From Flagellimonas meishanensis (GTDB taxonomy: Bacteria > Bacteroidota > Bacteroidia > Flavobacteriales > Flavobacteriaceae): a stretch of 64,000 nt of DNA. Positions 8,266-16,222 of this stretch are shown here, in pieces. Position 1 is the first letter of the stretch. Each line of letters begins with the position of its first letter. The stretch is taken from assembly GCF_019880545.1 (NCBI RefSeq), contig NZ_JAINVW010000002.1, forward strand, positions 186,001 through 250,000. Direction: 5' to 3'. Under the pieces are notes generated by a model that saw nothing but the letters and a program-made list of their open reading frames with translations, did no database searches and was not told the origin of the DNA. The position numbers and the translations under genes were made by a program.

Positions 8266-9528
8266 TTAAACTTTGGAAGCGACTTCCATCAATAAAGCAC
8301 AAATATAGGCGCCCGCCGTGCCCACCACGTAGCCAAAAACTGCCAACAAAATGCCAACAGAGGTCAAAGACGGATGAAATTCGGCAGCGACAACAGGGGC
8401 CGAGGCAGCACCGCCGACATTGGCCTGACTTCCAACAGCCAAGAAAAAGTAGGGAGCCTTGATCAGTTTGGCGACCAAGATCAACAAGCCGGCGTGGATA
8501 CAGATCCAAATTAAACCAATTAGGATAAGACCGGGATTTTCCAGAACCCGTCCTAAATCCATCTTCATGCCAATAGTGGCAACCAGAATGTAAATGAAAA
8601 CACCTCCAATTTTACTGGCACCCGCGCCTTCGTAATTTTTGGCCTTGGTAAACGAAAGCCCTATACCGATTGCCGTTGCGAAAACTACCATCCACAGAAA
8701 TTCAGAGCCCAAGGAAGAGAGTATCTTTTCCTTGTTTCGGATCACTTCAAAGTTATTTTCTAGAAATCCGGCAAAATGGTGCCCTAAAATATGTGCAATG
8801 CCAACACCGACAAATGCGTAGGAGAGCATCATAATGAAATCCTTCAATGAAGTGACCCTGGCTATTTTTTCGGTGTACGCGGATACTTTCTGTTTGAGGT
8901 TTTCTATGGATGAGGTATCCGCCTTTAGCCAAGTATCGATTTTCTTGGATTTTCCGATGCCGAACAGCAGTACGGCCATCCATACGTTAGCTATGACGAT
9001 GTCCACAAGCACCATTTTGGAAAATTCCTTCGGATTGTATTGGAAGACCTCCAGCATGGCGGCTTGATTGGCACCGCCCCCGATCCAACTTCCAGCTATG
9101 GTCGCCAAACCCCTCCAGACCGCATCAAAACCATTGCCGCCCACGGTTTCTGGAGAAAATATGGAAACGATCAAGATGGCTATCGGTCCACCGATTATGA
9201 TTCCAAAAGTACCGGTAAGAAACATGATCAAAGCCTTGGAACCCAAATTGGCAATTGCTTTTAGGTCAATGCTCAAGGTCATGAGGATAAGGGCCGCCGG
9301 TAAAAGATACCTGCTGGCCATATAATAGGTTTGGGAAGAAGACTCATCAACAATGCCCACACTGGCCAAAATAGCGGGCAGCAGATAGCACATGAGCACC
9401 GTGGGTACCACGGAATAGAATTTCTTCCAAAACTTGGTCTCCGATGAAGAGGTGTAGAAAACAAAACCCAAACAAAGGCATAGCAGTGCAAATATGATTT
9501 TGTCGTCAGTAAAAGGTATTTGGTCCAT
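8266..9528 (-). CDS. DUF819 family integral membrane protein
   Basis: 420 residues, strongly hydrophobic with many membrane helices. It has DUF819 (YjcL-like) wording such as WRGLATIAGSWIGGGANQAAM and a mirrored second half with AVGSQANVGGAASAPVVAAEF. These glycine-rich segments in inverted halves resemble carrier crossover regions. The family is thought to be permeases, but the substrate is unknown. It stands alone: 41 bases separate it from the lipoprotein gene downstream, and a 74-base gap follows the DUF5916 gene. Confidence 0.88.
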   Translation of the reverse strand: MDQIPFTDDKIIFALLCLCLGFVFYTSSSETKFWKKFYSVVPTVLMCYLLPAILASVGIVDESSSQTYYMASRYLLPAALILMTLSIDLKAIANLGSKALIMFLTGTFGIIIGGPIAILIVSIFSPETVGGNGFDAVWRGLATIAGSWIGGGANQAAMLEVFQYNPKEFSKMVLVDIVIANVWMAVLLFGIGKSKKIDTWLKADTSSIENLKQKVSAYTEKIARVTSLKDFIMMLSYAFVGVGIAHILGHHFAGFLENNFEVIRNKEKILSSLGSEFLWMVVFATAIGIGLSFTKAKNYEGAGASKIGGVFIYILVATIGMKMDLGRVLENPGLILIGLIWICIHAGLLILVAKLIKAPYFFLAVGSQANVGGAASAPVVAAEFHPSLTSVGILLAVFGYVVGTAGAYICALLMEVASKV

Positions 9529-9602
9529 AGGTATAGATCGGCTTTGGAACCAAATATAGGAAAATAGGTTCGGCAGGATTTAAAAAGTTGCCACTATGCA
9601 AA

Positions 9603-11801
9603 CTAAATATTGAGCCAATAGGAAAGTTTCAGGTTTATGGACCGGGTTCTTGGCATAAAGGTATTGACAAAATAATTGTCATTATAAACAATGAACAGGT
9701 CCGAAAGGGGGGCAAAACGCCATTGCAGTCTGGAATTAAAACCAAGATTGTCCCTTTGGTTACTGTACTGTACCAACGTGGACCAAAAAATGGATTTGCT
9801 GAAGGTAACGTTGATCCGTGGGCTTATGAGCAAAATATCCTCACTTTCAAAGGGTTCTGGGAGTTTGATGCTATCGTAATTCAATCCTACGGAAAGAAAA
9901 ACCTTAGGTTGCAAGCGCAGGCTCACATCCCCCTCAAAACCAAAACGTGTACCGTTATAAAAATCTCCATAACCCGGTTCCAGGGAATAGGAGAATATTT
10001 TGCGGCGATCACTTTGGAACTCTACCTCAAAACTGGTGAAATAATAACCTTCGCCTTCTGGAAGTTCCGTACCGCCATCTGTTCCCGTAGGGTCGAAAGG
10101 GTCTGTTAAAAAAACAAATTGATTGAACATTCTTGCAGAAAGCTCTTCTTGCGTCTTGAACTGGGCACTCCAGCCGGTAAAAATGAAATAATCCGTGTTT
10201 TGATAATCCAAGGTGGGCCGCCAAATGACATTGGGACTGAACCGGAATCCATGAAAGTTCAACTTTCCCTTGCTCGGCCAAAAGTTGATTTCGGCAAAAG
10301 GTCTGGCCGCCACGATATCATTTCTCAAAACAAAGCCAAGGTCTGAGCGGAAATCATTTCCCACAAAGTTTCCGCGGATCCCATAATTAAAATATCGGGA
10401 GTTATACTGTAGGTCGACCCCTCCTGCATCGTTCCTGTTGCCAATTTGATTGGCAAAAGATCTGTGGTAGAAGAATTTCCCTGTCCAACTATTGTCTTTG
10501 GAGGCCAAATTGTAATCCAGACCCACTACGCGATTGTAGCGGTCGGTATCTTCAACAAAATCATAATCTTCAAAGGTTTGTCGGTTCACAAAAATGAAAC
10601 TCAGGTTGGACCTTGAGAACATTTTCTTTTGGAGCGCAAAGACCGTATTGTTATTGCTAGGAATTTCGTTTTCCTCATCTGCTTCGGTCTGAATGTTCAG
10701 CAAGCCAAGACGCCAGTCGTCGTTGAGCTTTCCGCTGAGCCTAACACCACCCACAATACCATTTTCGATGGTTTCGTCCTCCAGATTTTCCGCGATACCT
10801 ATCCTTCGGGAAAAGAAGGGGTTGGAGTCCCTTTCGTTTCCAAAGGAACCAAAAAGGTCACTGTTGTCAATAAAAAACTGACGTCTTTCAGGCAGTGTTA
10901 CCTCAAAACGCGTGAGGTTGGTAAAAAAATTGTCCACTTCCACATTGGAAAAATCTGGATTGATGGTCACATCCAGGTTCATTCCATTGCCAATCGATAT
11001 CTTCGCATCGCCCCCAAAACTGAAATTGCTAAGATCTTCGTTGTTCTCGTAGTCCTTTCCCACAATACCGTTTATATAGGGTATCAGTGCCATAGGGGTT
11101 CTTGATTTGCCCAGTGGTTTTTCAAAGATCATATCACCCATAAAAGCAAGGCCAAAAATGAACTGGTTCTGGGGAATCTTCATCCAAGTGGTCTGCTCAT
11201 TGGTTTGCATATCAAATCGATAGCTATTAAAACGCCATTTGGTGGTGCCTTCGGAAAATTTAAAGGACGTTAGGGGAATGGCCATTTCGCAGACGTAATA
11301 GCCATCATATATTTTGGCTTCCCCCTGCCATTTTACATCCCAAGAGGTGGTGAAACCACTAAGGCCGATACCCCCGTTTGAAATAAGGGCCTCCCTCCTC
11401 ACGCCATACGGATTCATACCAAAGAGAAATGCATTGGTGCCATCGTTGAAGGTGTCGAACAGTAAGCTAATGTTGTCGTTTCCCCCGGCCCTGTAATCAC
11501 GTTCCAGCGAGGGTATGATGTAGTCACTGCCTTCTGTGTCCAACTTTATCCCGATATAGAGGGTAGTGGCATCATAAAGCATCTTGATATCGGTCTGCTT
11601 GAGGGCCAAAATGGAATCGGATGGGAAATACTGTTGAAAATCGTGGGCACTCTCGGCAATTTCCCAGACGGATTCGTCCAAAATACCATCAACCACAATG
11701 GGCTGCTCTATGTATTTTACCGTAAACTGTTTGGGAGTGGATTGGGCAAGGGAAAAAAGGGGAAGTAGTGCCGTTACGAGCACAAATCGTACTATGAGCA
11801 T
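9603..11801 (-). CDS. DUF5916 outer-membrane protein with N-terminal CBM9-like domain
   Basis: 732 residues. After a signal peptide (ending LFSLAQS), residues about 25-210 form a carbohydrate-binding family 9-like domain (IVVDGILDESVWEIAES, IGIKLDTEGSDY). The rest is a long beta-strand-rich DUF5916 region with repeated aromatic strand ends (FFYHRSF, GFRFSP, LKLSYWLNI), consistent with an outer-membrane barrel and a C-terminal aromatic. The family is common in Bacteroidota, often near peptidase or polysaccharide genes; the ligand is unknown. Length fits. A TAAATTTG box on the same strand lies 22-30 bases upstream of the ATG. Confidence 0.88.
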   Translation of the reverse strand: MLIVRFVLVTALLPLFSLAQSTPKQFTVKYIEQPIVVDGILDESVWEIAESAHDFQQYFPSDSILALKQTDIKMLYDATTLYIGIKLDTEGSDYIIPSLERDYRAGGNDNISLLFDTFNDGTNAFLFGMNPYGVRREALISNGGIGLSGFTTSWDVKWQGEAKIYDGYYVCEMAIPLTSFKFSEGTTKWRFNSYRFDMQTNEQTTWMKIPQNQFIFGLAFMGDMIFEKPLGKSRTPMALIPYINGIVGKDYENNEDLSNFSFGGDAKISIGNGMNLDVTINPDFSNVEVDNFFTNLTRFEVTLPERRQFFIDNSDLFGSFGNERDSNPFFSRRIGIAENLEDETIENGIVGGVRLSGKLNDDWRLGLLNIQTEADEENEIPSNNNTVFALQKKMFSRSNLSFIFVNRQTFEDYDFVEDTDRYNRVVGLDYNLASKDNSWTGKFFYHRSFANQIGNRNDAGGVDLQYNSRYFNYGIRGNFVGNDFRSDLGFVLRNDIVAARPFAEINFWPSKGKLNFHGFRFSPNVIWRPTLDYQNTDYFIFTGWSAQFKTQEELSARMFNQFVFLTDPFDPTGTDGGTELPEGEGYYFTSFEVEFQSDRRKIFSYSLEPGYGDFYNGTRFGFEGDVSLRLQPKVFLSVGLNYDSIKLPEPFESEDILLISPRINVTFSKSIFWSTLVQYSNQRDNLGFNSRLQWRFAPLSDLFIVYNDNYFVNTFMPRTRSINLKLSYWLNI

Positions 11802-11823
11802 TGGTCCATTTGAATTAGTCGTT

Positions 11824-11831
11824 CAAATTTA
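11824..11831 (-). promoter_or_regulatory. Candidate -7 box (TAAATTTG) for the DUF5916 gene
   Basis: On the minus strand the 8-mer TAAATTTG matches TAnnTTTG and lies about 22 bases before the DUF5916 start codon. No convincing -33 TTTG at 17-20 bases is seen. Confidence 0.4.
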
Positions 11832-11938
11832 AGGCTAAGGCCCGTTAAAAAAATCCCAAAAGTTGCATATGGTCCACAATTGAATGCCAATACATCAAAA
11901 ACTTTAGGTGAACTTCCCTGTTTTTAATTGCAGTTTTC

Positions 11939-11946
11939 TACTTTTG
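11939..11946 (+). promoter_or_regulatory. Candidate -7 box (TACTTTTG) for the S1/P1 nuclease gene
   Basis: TACTTTTG matches TAnnTTTG and ends 15 bases before the ATG at 11962. Its position argues against a longer protein starting further upstream. Confidence 0.4.
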
Positions 11947-11961
11947 GGCAAATCATCAATC

Positions 11962-12729
11962 ATGAAAAAAACCATCTTGGTCATTTTGTTATTGCCCCTG
12001 CTGTCCTATGCAAATTACTGGGGAAAAACCGGCCATCGTGTCACGGGCGACATTGCCGAGCAGCATTTAACGGGGAAGGCCAAAAGGGCTCTCAAGGATT
12101 TGCTGGATGGACATAGTCTTGCTTTTGTTTCCACATATGCCGATGAGATAAAGGCCGATCATTCTTTTTCCAAATATTCCGCTTGGCACTATGTTAACTA
12201 TCCCTTGGGGATGCGCTATGAAGATGCTGAAAAAAGCGAACACGGGGACATTGTAATGGGCATTGAACAATGTAAGCAGATAATAAAGGATGTGAACAGA
12301 AGCAGGGAAGACCGGATATTTTACCTAAAGATGCTCATACATTTGATTGGCGACCTTCACCAACCCATGCACACCAGCAGGGCAGAGGACAAGGGAGGCA
12401 ACGATATACAAGTACAATGGTTCGGGGAAGGTACAAACCTGCACCAGGTTTGGGACAAAAATTTGATTGAATCTTACGGGATGACCTACACGGAACTGGC
12501 CGCCGAGCTCAATCGGGTTTCCCGAAAGGAAAAGAAGAGTATCCAAGAGGGAACTCTATATGATTGGGTGGATGAATCGCATCGTATTTGTGCGAAACTT
12601 TATGAATCCGCAGAAGTTGGGGAAAAGTTAGGATATCAATACACATATCAATATAATGACTTGCTATTTGCCCAACTACAAAAGGGTGGCCTAAGATTGG
12701 CCAAGGTACTGAATGACCTTTTTGGTTGA
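11962..12729 (+). CDS. Secreted S1/P1-type nuclease
   Basis: 255 residues. Zinc-dependent single-strand nuclease/3'-nucleotidase family, exported. After the hydrophobic leader comes YANYWGKTGHR: Trp20 and His25 are spaced like Trp1 and His6 of P1 nuclease, where the free amino group of the mature Trp binds zinc. Other ligand motifs are present: YADEIK (Asp), HYVNYP (His), HLIGDLHQPMH (His/Asp/His) and HQVWDKNLIE (His/Asp), so all three zinc sites appear complete. The ATG at 11962 is chosen because it begins the signal peptide and sits just after a -7 box. Likely used to scavenge phosphate or nucleosides from external nucleic acids. Confidence 0.93.
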   Translation: MKKTILVILLLPLLSYANYWGKTGHRVTGDIAEQHLTGKAKRALKDLLDGHSLAFVSTYADEIKADHSFSKYSAWHYVNYPLGMRYEDAEKSEHGDIVMGIEQCKQIIKDVNRSREDRIFYLKMLIHLIGDLHQPMHTSRAEDKGGNDIQVQWFGEGTNLHQVWDKNLIESYGMTYTELAAELNRVSRKEKKSIQEGTLYDWVDESHRICAKLYESAEVGEKLGYQYTYQYNDLLFAQLQKGGLRLAKVLNDLFG

Positions 12730-12731
12730 TG

Positions 12732-13010
12732 TCAACGCTTGGAAATCTTATTGTTGGAGATATTTCTTGGCCGGGAAGATTTAAAAGGGTCAATTTTCTT
12801 ACCTCTTAGCTTTTCATGTTTGGTTTTTCTGCCGTTGACCCTTTTTCGCTATATTTTAAAACTACGGAGCTTCATTTCTGCACGCATCAACCCTATCACT
12901 TCTTGTTCGGAAATCCCAAATTGATATGCTATGGCTTCAAAGGGAGTCCTGTCCTCCCAGGCCATTTCTATACTACGGTCCAATTCCCTTTCTGAAAATT
13001 GCTGCGTCAT
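12732..13010 (-). pseudogene. TIGR03643 family protein gene interrupted by an in-frame TAG
   Basis: Starting at the ATG 13010, the frame reads MTQQFSERELDRSIEMAWED and RTPFEAIAYQFGISEQEVIG, the conserved TIGR03643 N-terminal half, then stops at TAG (12849-12851) after MKLRSFKI. The same frame continues as RKRVNGRKTKHEKLRGKK ... NISNNKISKR and ends at TGA (12732-12734). As I recall the family, it has Trp directly before RKRV, so one change of TGG to TAG explains the stop. Without it the product would be 92 residues and basic at its C-terminus. It lies 17 bases downstream of alkB on the same strand. It may be a pseudogene, a functional short form, a suppressed stop or a sequence error. Confidence 0.8.
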
Positions 13011-13027
13011 GGCTTTCAAGGATAATG

Positions 13028-13627
13028 TTATACAATTACTCGAAAGGTAAGATTTATGCGTTCCCCAATTTTTTTTGAGGTTTTTGGTATCTGATGTTGC
13101 CAAAAATGCTGTGTTTTTCCGGACATCACCAGAAGGCTTCCATGCTCTAGGCGCATCTTGTATTTCAGTGACCTATCGTGCTTATGCCGTAAGTGAAAGA
13201 AACGTGGGGCACCAAGGCTTACCGATGCGATAATTGGGTTTTGTCCCAATTCCTTTTCATCATCGGCGTGCCAGCCGTTGCTATCCCTGCCATCGCGATA
13301 TAAATTCAAAAGACATGTGGTAAAGTTTGCCTGAGTCTCTTTCTCAATGGCGGTCTTTATATGGAGCAGATCTGGGGTAAACCCATGTGGATTCATGGTA
13401 ATGTTGGAGTAGGAATAACTTTTTCCGTTATTTCCGAAAAGAGCCGTTAACCGAGGTTGTGGATGTGTTTTACCGAAAAGGGTTATGTGGTCCTGTTGCC
13501 ATGGAACCTCTTTTCTCAATTTTTCAAAAAGGATAAGGGCCTTTTTCGCCTGAAAGAAATTGGGATAGTACACAATATCACAATCAGGTAGGTCAAGAAC
13601 CGTCCTTTTCAAATCCAAGTCCGTCAT
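13028..13627 (-). CDS. alkB: AlkB-type alpha-ketoglutarate-dependent dioxygenase
   Basis: 199 residues. Fe(II)/2-oxoglutarate dioxygenase of the AlkB/2OG-FeII_Oxy_2 family that oxidatively repairs alkylated bases. The iron ligands are visible in GWHADDE (His, Asp) and MSGKTQHFWQH (distal His), with the 2-oxoglutarate-binding Arg in RINLTFR near the C-terminus. FGKTHPQPRLTALFGN and YSNITMNPHGFTP are typical of the short eukaryote ALKBH2/3-like bacterial forms. Its start overlaps the end of the AraC regulator by one base, and the broken TIGR03643 gene follows, suggesting one transcript araC-alkB-TIGR03643. Confidence 0.93.
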   Translation of the reverse strand: MTDLDLKRTVLDLPDCDIVYYPNFFQAKKALILFEKLRKEVPWQQDHITLFGKTHPQPRLTALFGNNGKSYSYSNITMNPHGFTPDLLHIKTAIEKETQANFTTCLLNLYRDGRDSNGWHADDEKELGQNPIIASVSLGAPRFFHLRHKHDRSLKYKMRLEHGSLLVMSGKTQHFWQHQIPKTSKKIGERINLTFRVIV

Positions 13628-14496
13628 TAAGTCAACACGGCTTTTAGTTGATTTCGATATTCCGAAGGATTTTGACCCGTAAAGGCCTTGAAGGATTTAT
13701 TAAAATGTGAAAAGTTGTTGAAACCGCTGTCATAACAAACCTGCGTGATGCTAATGGGCTGCTCGGCCAGAAGTTTGGAAGCATGAACTAAGCGGTACTC
13801 GTTCACAAATTGGGTAAAGGTCTTGTTCGTTATTTTTTTAAAGTACCTGCAAAACGAAGGTACGGTCATGCTCACCATATCGGCAATTTCACCCAAGGTG
13901 ATTTCTTCCTTGAAATTGGCCTTTACATGATTGAACACAATATTGATGCGGTCGTTGTCTTTCACTTCCGTTTCCATCGAGAAGCCCTCGGCATTCAGCA
14001 CCTTCATTTCATTGGAATTAGCGAGAATGTTAAGGATGTTGAGAATGGATAGCAGGCGTTGAAAATCGGTCTGGTATTCCAGAACTTCCATTTTTTCTCC
14101 CACTTTGGTCTTGGTCTTTCCAAAAAAGGCGATTCCTCCCTTGGCCACCTCAAACAACTTCTGGATGTTCTTCATTTCGGGAATGTTGAAAAAATCACTG
14201 CCCAAAAAGTCGGCTTTCATTTGCACGAGGGTCTCACTTTTATTTCCGGTAAGCTTATCTGTGAACCCGCAGTGGGGAAGATTGGAGCCGATGAGGATGA
14301 GGTCACCATCCCTAAAATAGGAAACATGGCTGCCTATTTGGCGTTTGCCCGATCCTCCGTTCACGTAGACCAGTTCCAACTCAGGATGATAATGCCAGCC
14401 AATGTTGTTGTTTCCATTACGCTCATTGAATTTTTGATAGGTAAAGGAATGACCAAAATTGGGGGCAATTGATTCAAAAGCAGGTTTTTGGGTCAT
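13627..14496 (-). CDS. AraC family transcriptional regulator with N-terminal cupin
   Basis: 289 residues. The N-terminal half is a cupin sensing domain (GWHYHPELELVYVNGGSG ... DLILIGSNLPHCG). The C-terminal 100 residues carry two helix-turn-helix motifs (LGEIADMVSMTVPSFCRYFKK and ITQVCYDSGFNNFSHFNKSFK) ending in TGQNPSEYR, the classic AraC/XylS signature. It is the first gene of a probable operon with alkB (one-base overlap). An Ada-like link to alkylation repair is tempting, but no methyl-accepting Cys domain is present, so the signal is unknown. The cupin suggests a small carbohydrate-like or other metabolite. Confidence 0.9.
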   Translation of the reverse strand: MTQKPAFESIAPNFGHSFTYQKFNERNGNNNIGWHYHPELELVYVNGGSGKRQIGSHVSYFRDGDLILIGSNLPHCGFTDKLTGNKSETLVQMKADFLGSDFFNIPEMKNIQKLFEVAKGGIAFFGKTKTKVGEKMEVLEYQTDFQRLLSILNILNILANSNEMKVLNAEGFSMETEVKDNDRINIVFNHVKANFKEEITLGEIADMVSMTVPSFCRYFKKITNKTFTQFVNEYRLVHASKLLAEQPISITQVCYDSGFNNFSHFNKSFKAFTGQNPSEYRNQLKAVLT

Positions 14497-14671
14497 GAAT
14501 GTACGTATTAACTCTATTACACAAAGTTAGGCAGGCCGTGGCCGTCCAATCTGTGCAAAATTAACAAAAAAATATGGTATATTAACCTTAACACCTTCTT
14601 AACAAGAACAACAGGTTAAAATTCCATATAAACTGGAAAAAATGGTAGTGTCCTACGAGGCGTTGCGGTGC

Positions 14672-14679
14672 TACATTTG
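14672..14679 (+). promoter_or_regulatory. Candidate -7 box (TACATTTG)
   Basis: TACATTTG lies 27 bases before the ATG at 14707 and matches TAnnTTTG. A clear -33 element is not seen. Confidence 0.45.
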
Positions 14680-14706
14680 TAGTGTAATCTTAAAAAACGA
14701 AAAGTT

Positions 14707-15060
14707 ATGAAATCAGTTTTGAAACACATTACAGTAGCAGCTTTCCTAATGATGACTGCATTGGGAATTGCCAACGGACCCGCCAAAAGCGAGGTGGAAA
14801 AAAGGTTGATCAAGGTGGAATTGGATCCCGTGTTTGTAAAGAAAGGCAACACCTTGTTGATGAACCTCTTGAATCTTTCACAAGAGAAGGTGACCCTAAA
14901 GGTATACGATAGTGAGAACAGACTTATATTTATTGAATCTGTTGAAGGAAAACTGGTAGTGGAAAAGGCTTTCAATTTTGAAAAAGCCTACGAGGACAAG
15001 TATAAAGTTGTCGTTTCCGACAAATCGGGCACCTATTCAGAAACCGTATTGGTAAAGTAG
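14707..15060 (+). CDS. Small secreted beta-sandwich-like protein of unknown function
   Basis: 117 residues with a signal peptide (MKSVLKHITVAAFLMMTALGIANG). The mature part of about 90 residues alternates strands (LIKVELDPVFVKKGNTLLMNL, KVTLKVYDSENRLIF, YKVVVSDKSGTYSETVLVK). The last part resembles the strand order of T9SS type A sorting domains or small Ig-like folds, but no cargo domain precedes it. It has its own candidate promoter and a strong terminator, so it is an isolated single-gene unit. No function is assigned. Confidence 0.82.
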   Translation: MKSVLKHITVAAFLMMTALGIANGPAKSEVEKRLIKVELDPVFVKKGNTLLMNLLNLSQEKVTLKVYDSENRLIFIESVEGKLVVEKAFNFEKAYEDKYKVVVSDKSGTYSETVLVK

Positions 15061-15084
15061 TTGTTTAGTTAATTTTGATTCCAG

Positions 15085-15106
15085 GGGGCCATTTGGCCCC
15101 TTTTTT
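15085..15106 (+). terminator. Intrinsic terminator after the small secreted protein gene
   Basis: GGGGCC (15085-15090) pairs with GGCCCC (15095-15100) around a four-base ATTT loop and is followed by six T residues. The T run overlaps the end of the convergent MOSC gene. Confidence 0.8.
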
Positions 15107-15737
15107 ATTGATACTTTCTGAGTTTTTCCCTTTTTCCAACCGGAATGGATTCGTTTTTTATGGCAAGTTTCAAAACCTCGGGGTCTTTTTTCTTATCAAA
15201 AAGTAACCGATAGAACCGTTGTATGGTCAAAGGATTTTCTGATTCCTCAACCAGTTCCATACTATCACCGGCAGAGACCTCGCCTTCCTTTAAAACTTTA
15301 ACATAGGTCCCAGGAAACCCATGGTCGATAAATTCTCTCAATATTTTTTGGTCCCCAAAACGTATCCCAAGCTTATAGCAGGGTTCCCTTGGTTGCGTGA
15401 TCTGTACCAATGCATCGCCCAATTTATAAATGTTCCCAATCCGAATTTGGGATTCATCCAGCCCGGTAATGGTCAAGTTTTCCCCAAACATGCCCCAATT
15501 CCAATCCAGATTCGGATATTTTTCCTTCCAATAGGGGTAGTGTTCCGAAGCAAAAAGATAACATGCCTTGAAAATGCCCCCATGTACCCTGCGGTCGGCG
15601 ATGGTGTCATGGGCAACTGCCTCCAGTTTCAAATGTATGGCAGTATCCACGGGGTATTTGTAAATACCGGTGTATTGTTCCTCACCGTTCCACATAATTT
15701 TTGTGGGTTTTGCCAGATTGGCCGAAATGACTTTCAT
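15105..15737 (-). CDS. MOSC domain protein
   Basis: 210 residues. MOSC domains bind molybdenum cofactor-type or sulfur-carrier substrates; the YiiM-like subgroup acts on N-hydroxylated compounds. Visible signature: VHGGIFKACYLFASEHYPYWKEK, the MFGENLTITGLDE segment, and ITQPREPCYKLGIRFGD carrying the conserved Cys. The C-terminal tail (IQRFYRLLFDKKKDPEVLKLA) matches the small helical 3-alpha region of YiiM-like proteins. Monocistronic by position; its end faces the terminator of the convergent upstream gene. Confidence 0.9.
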   Translation of the reverse strand: MKVISANLAKPTKIMWNGEEQYTGIYKYPVDTAIHLKLEAVAHDTIADRRVHGGIFKACYLFASEHYPYWKEKYPNLDWNWGMFGENLTITGLDESQIRIGNIYKLGDALVQITQPREPCYKLGIRFGDQKILREFIDHGFPGTYVKVLKEGEVSAGDSMELVEESENPLTIQRFYRLLFDKKKDPEVLKLAIKNESIPVGKREKLRKYQ

Positions 15738-15807
15738 GGATGTAAGATAGAAAGAGTTGAATTATGAACCTTATTTTTGAGCCATTTTCTGGCATATGTT
15801 TCGAATT

Positions 15808-16164
15808 TCAATCCAAATACCAAAAGGCCCAATACATCAATCCAAATTGAAGCGGAATTCTAAGCACTAAAACCCATTTGGGAATACCCGCTGAGGCCTT
15901 TTCCCCAGAAAACATATAAAAGTGCACCATCAGAAAAACCAACAACATTAAAATAATGCCATAAATGCTAATGTTCTTAGTAAAGGGAAAACACAACCCT
16001 ATTCCCAACAAAATTTCTGCCATCCCACTTAGGAAGACAAGAAGTTTATGCGCCGGAAGGTATCGGGGCATGATGCGCATATAGGCCTTTGGAAAAACAA
16101 AGTGGGCCAATCCCGCCACGATGTACATTCCTGCCATAAGGTAAAGGTGCCAAGGAGTTTCCAT
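15808..16164 (-). CDS. DoxX-like small membrane protein
   Basis: 118 residues with four hydrophobic segments (HLYLMAGMYIVAGLAHFV, LLVFLSGMAEILLGIGL, IYGIILMLLVFLMVHFYM, LRIPLQFGLMYWAFWYL), typical of the DoxX/DoxD-like four-helix family. The Met at 16164 is chosen because the 15 codons upstream would be made from the htpG terminator hairpin. The role is not known; relatives are linked to redox or lipid metabolism. One of three DoxX-type genes in the window (others at 34354 and 38608). Confidence 0.85.
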   Translation of the reverse strand: METPWHLYLMAGMYIVAGLAHFVFPKAYMRIMPRYLPAHKLLVFLSGMAEILLGIGLCFPFTKNISIYGIILMLLVFLMVHFYMFSGEKASAGIPKWVLVLRIPLQFGLMYWAFWYLD

Positions 16165-16178
16165 GGTATAAAAATAAG

Positions 16179-16204
16179 AAAGGCAGGCCAATTGGCCTGC
16201 CTTT
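16179..16204 (-). terminator. Perfect 26-base palindrome acting as htpG terminator
   Basis: AAAGGCAGGCCAA (16179-16191) and its exact complement (16192-16204) form a hairpin 19 bases after the htpG stop codon on the minus strand. The stretch TTTCTTATTTTT follows. It separates htpG from the DoxX gene. Confidence 0.8.
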
Positions 16205-16222
16205 CCCATATTTTGGAACAGT

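Noticed and set aside
9588..11105. Plus-strand frames of up to 173 codons inside the DUF5916 gene
   Set aside because: The minus strand has a full-length family protein with signal peptide; the plus-strand frames have no motifs.
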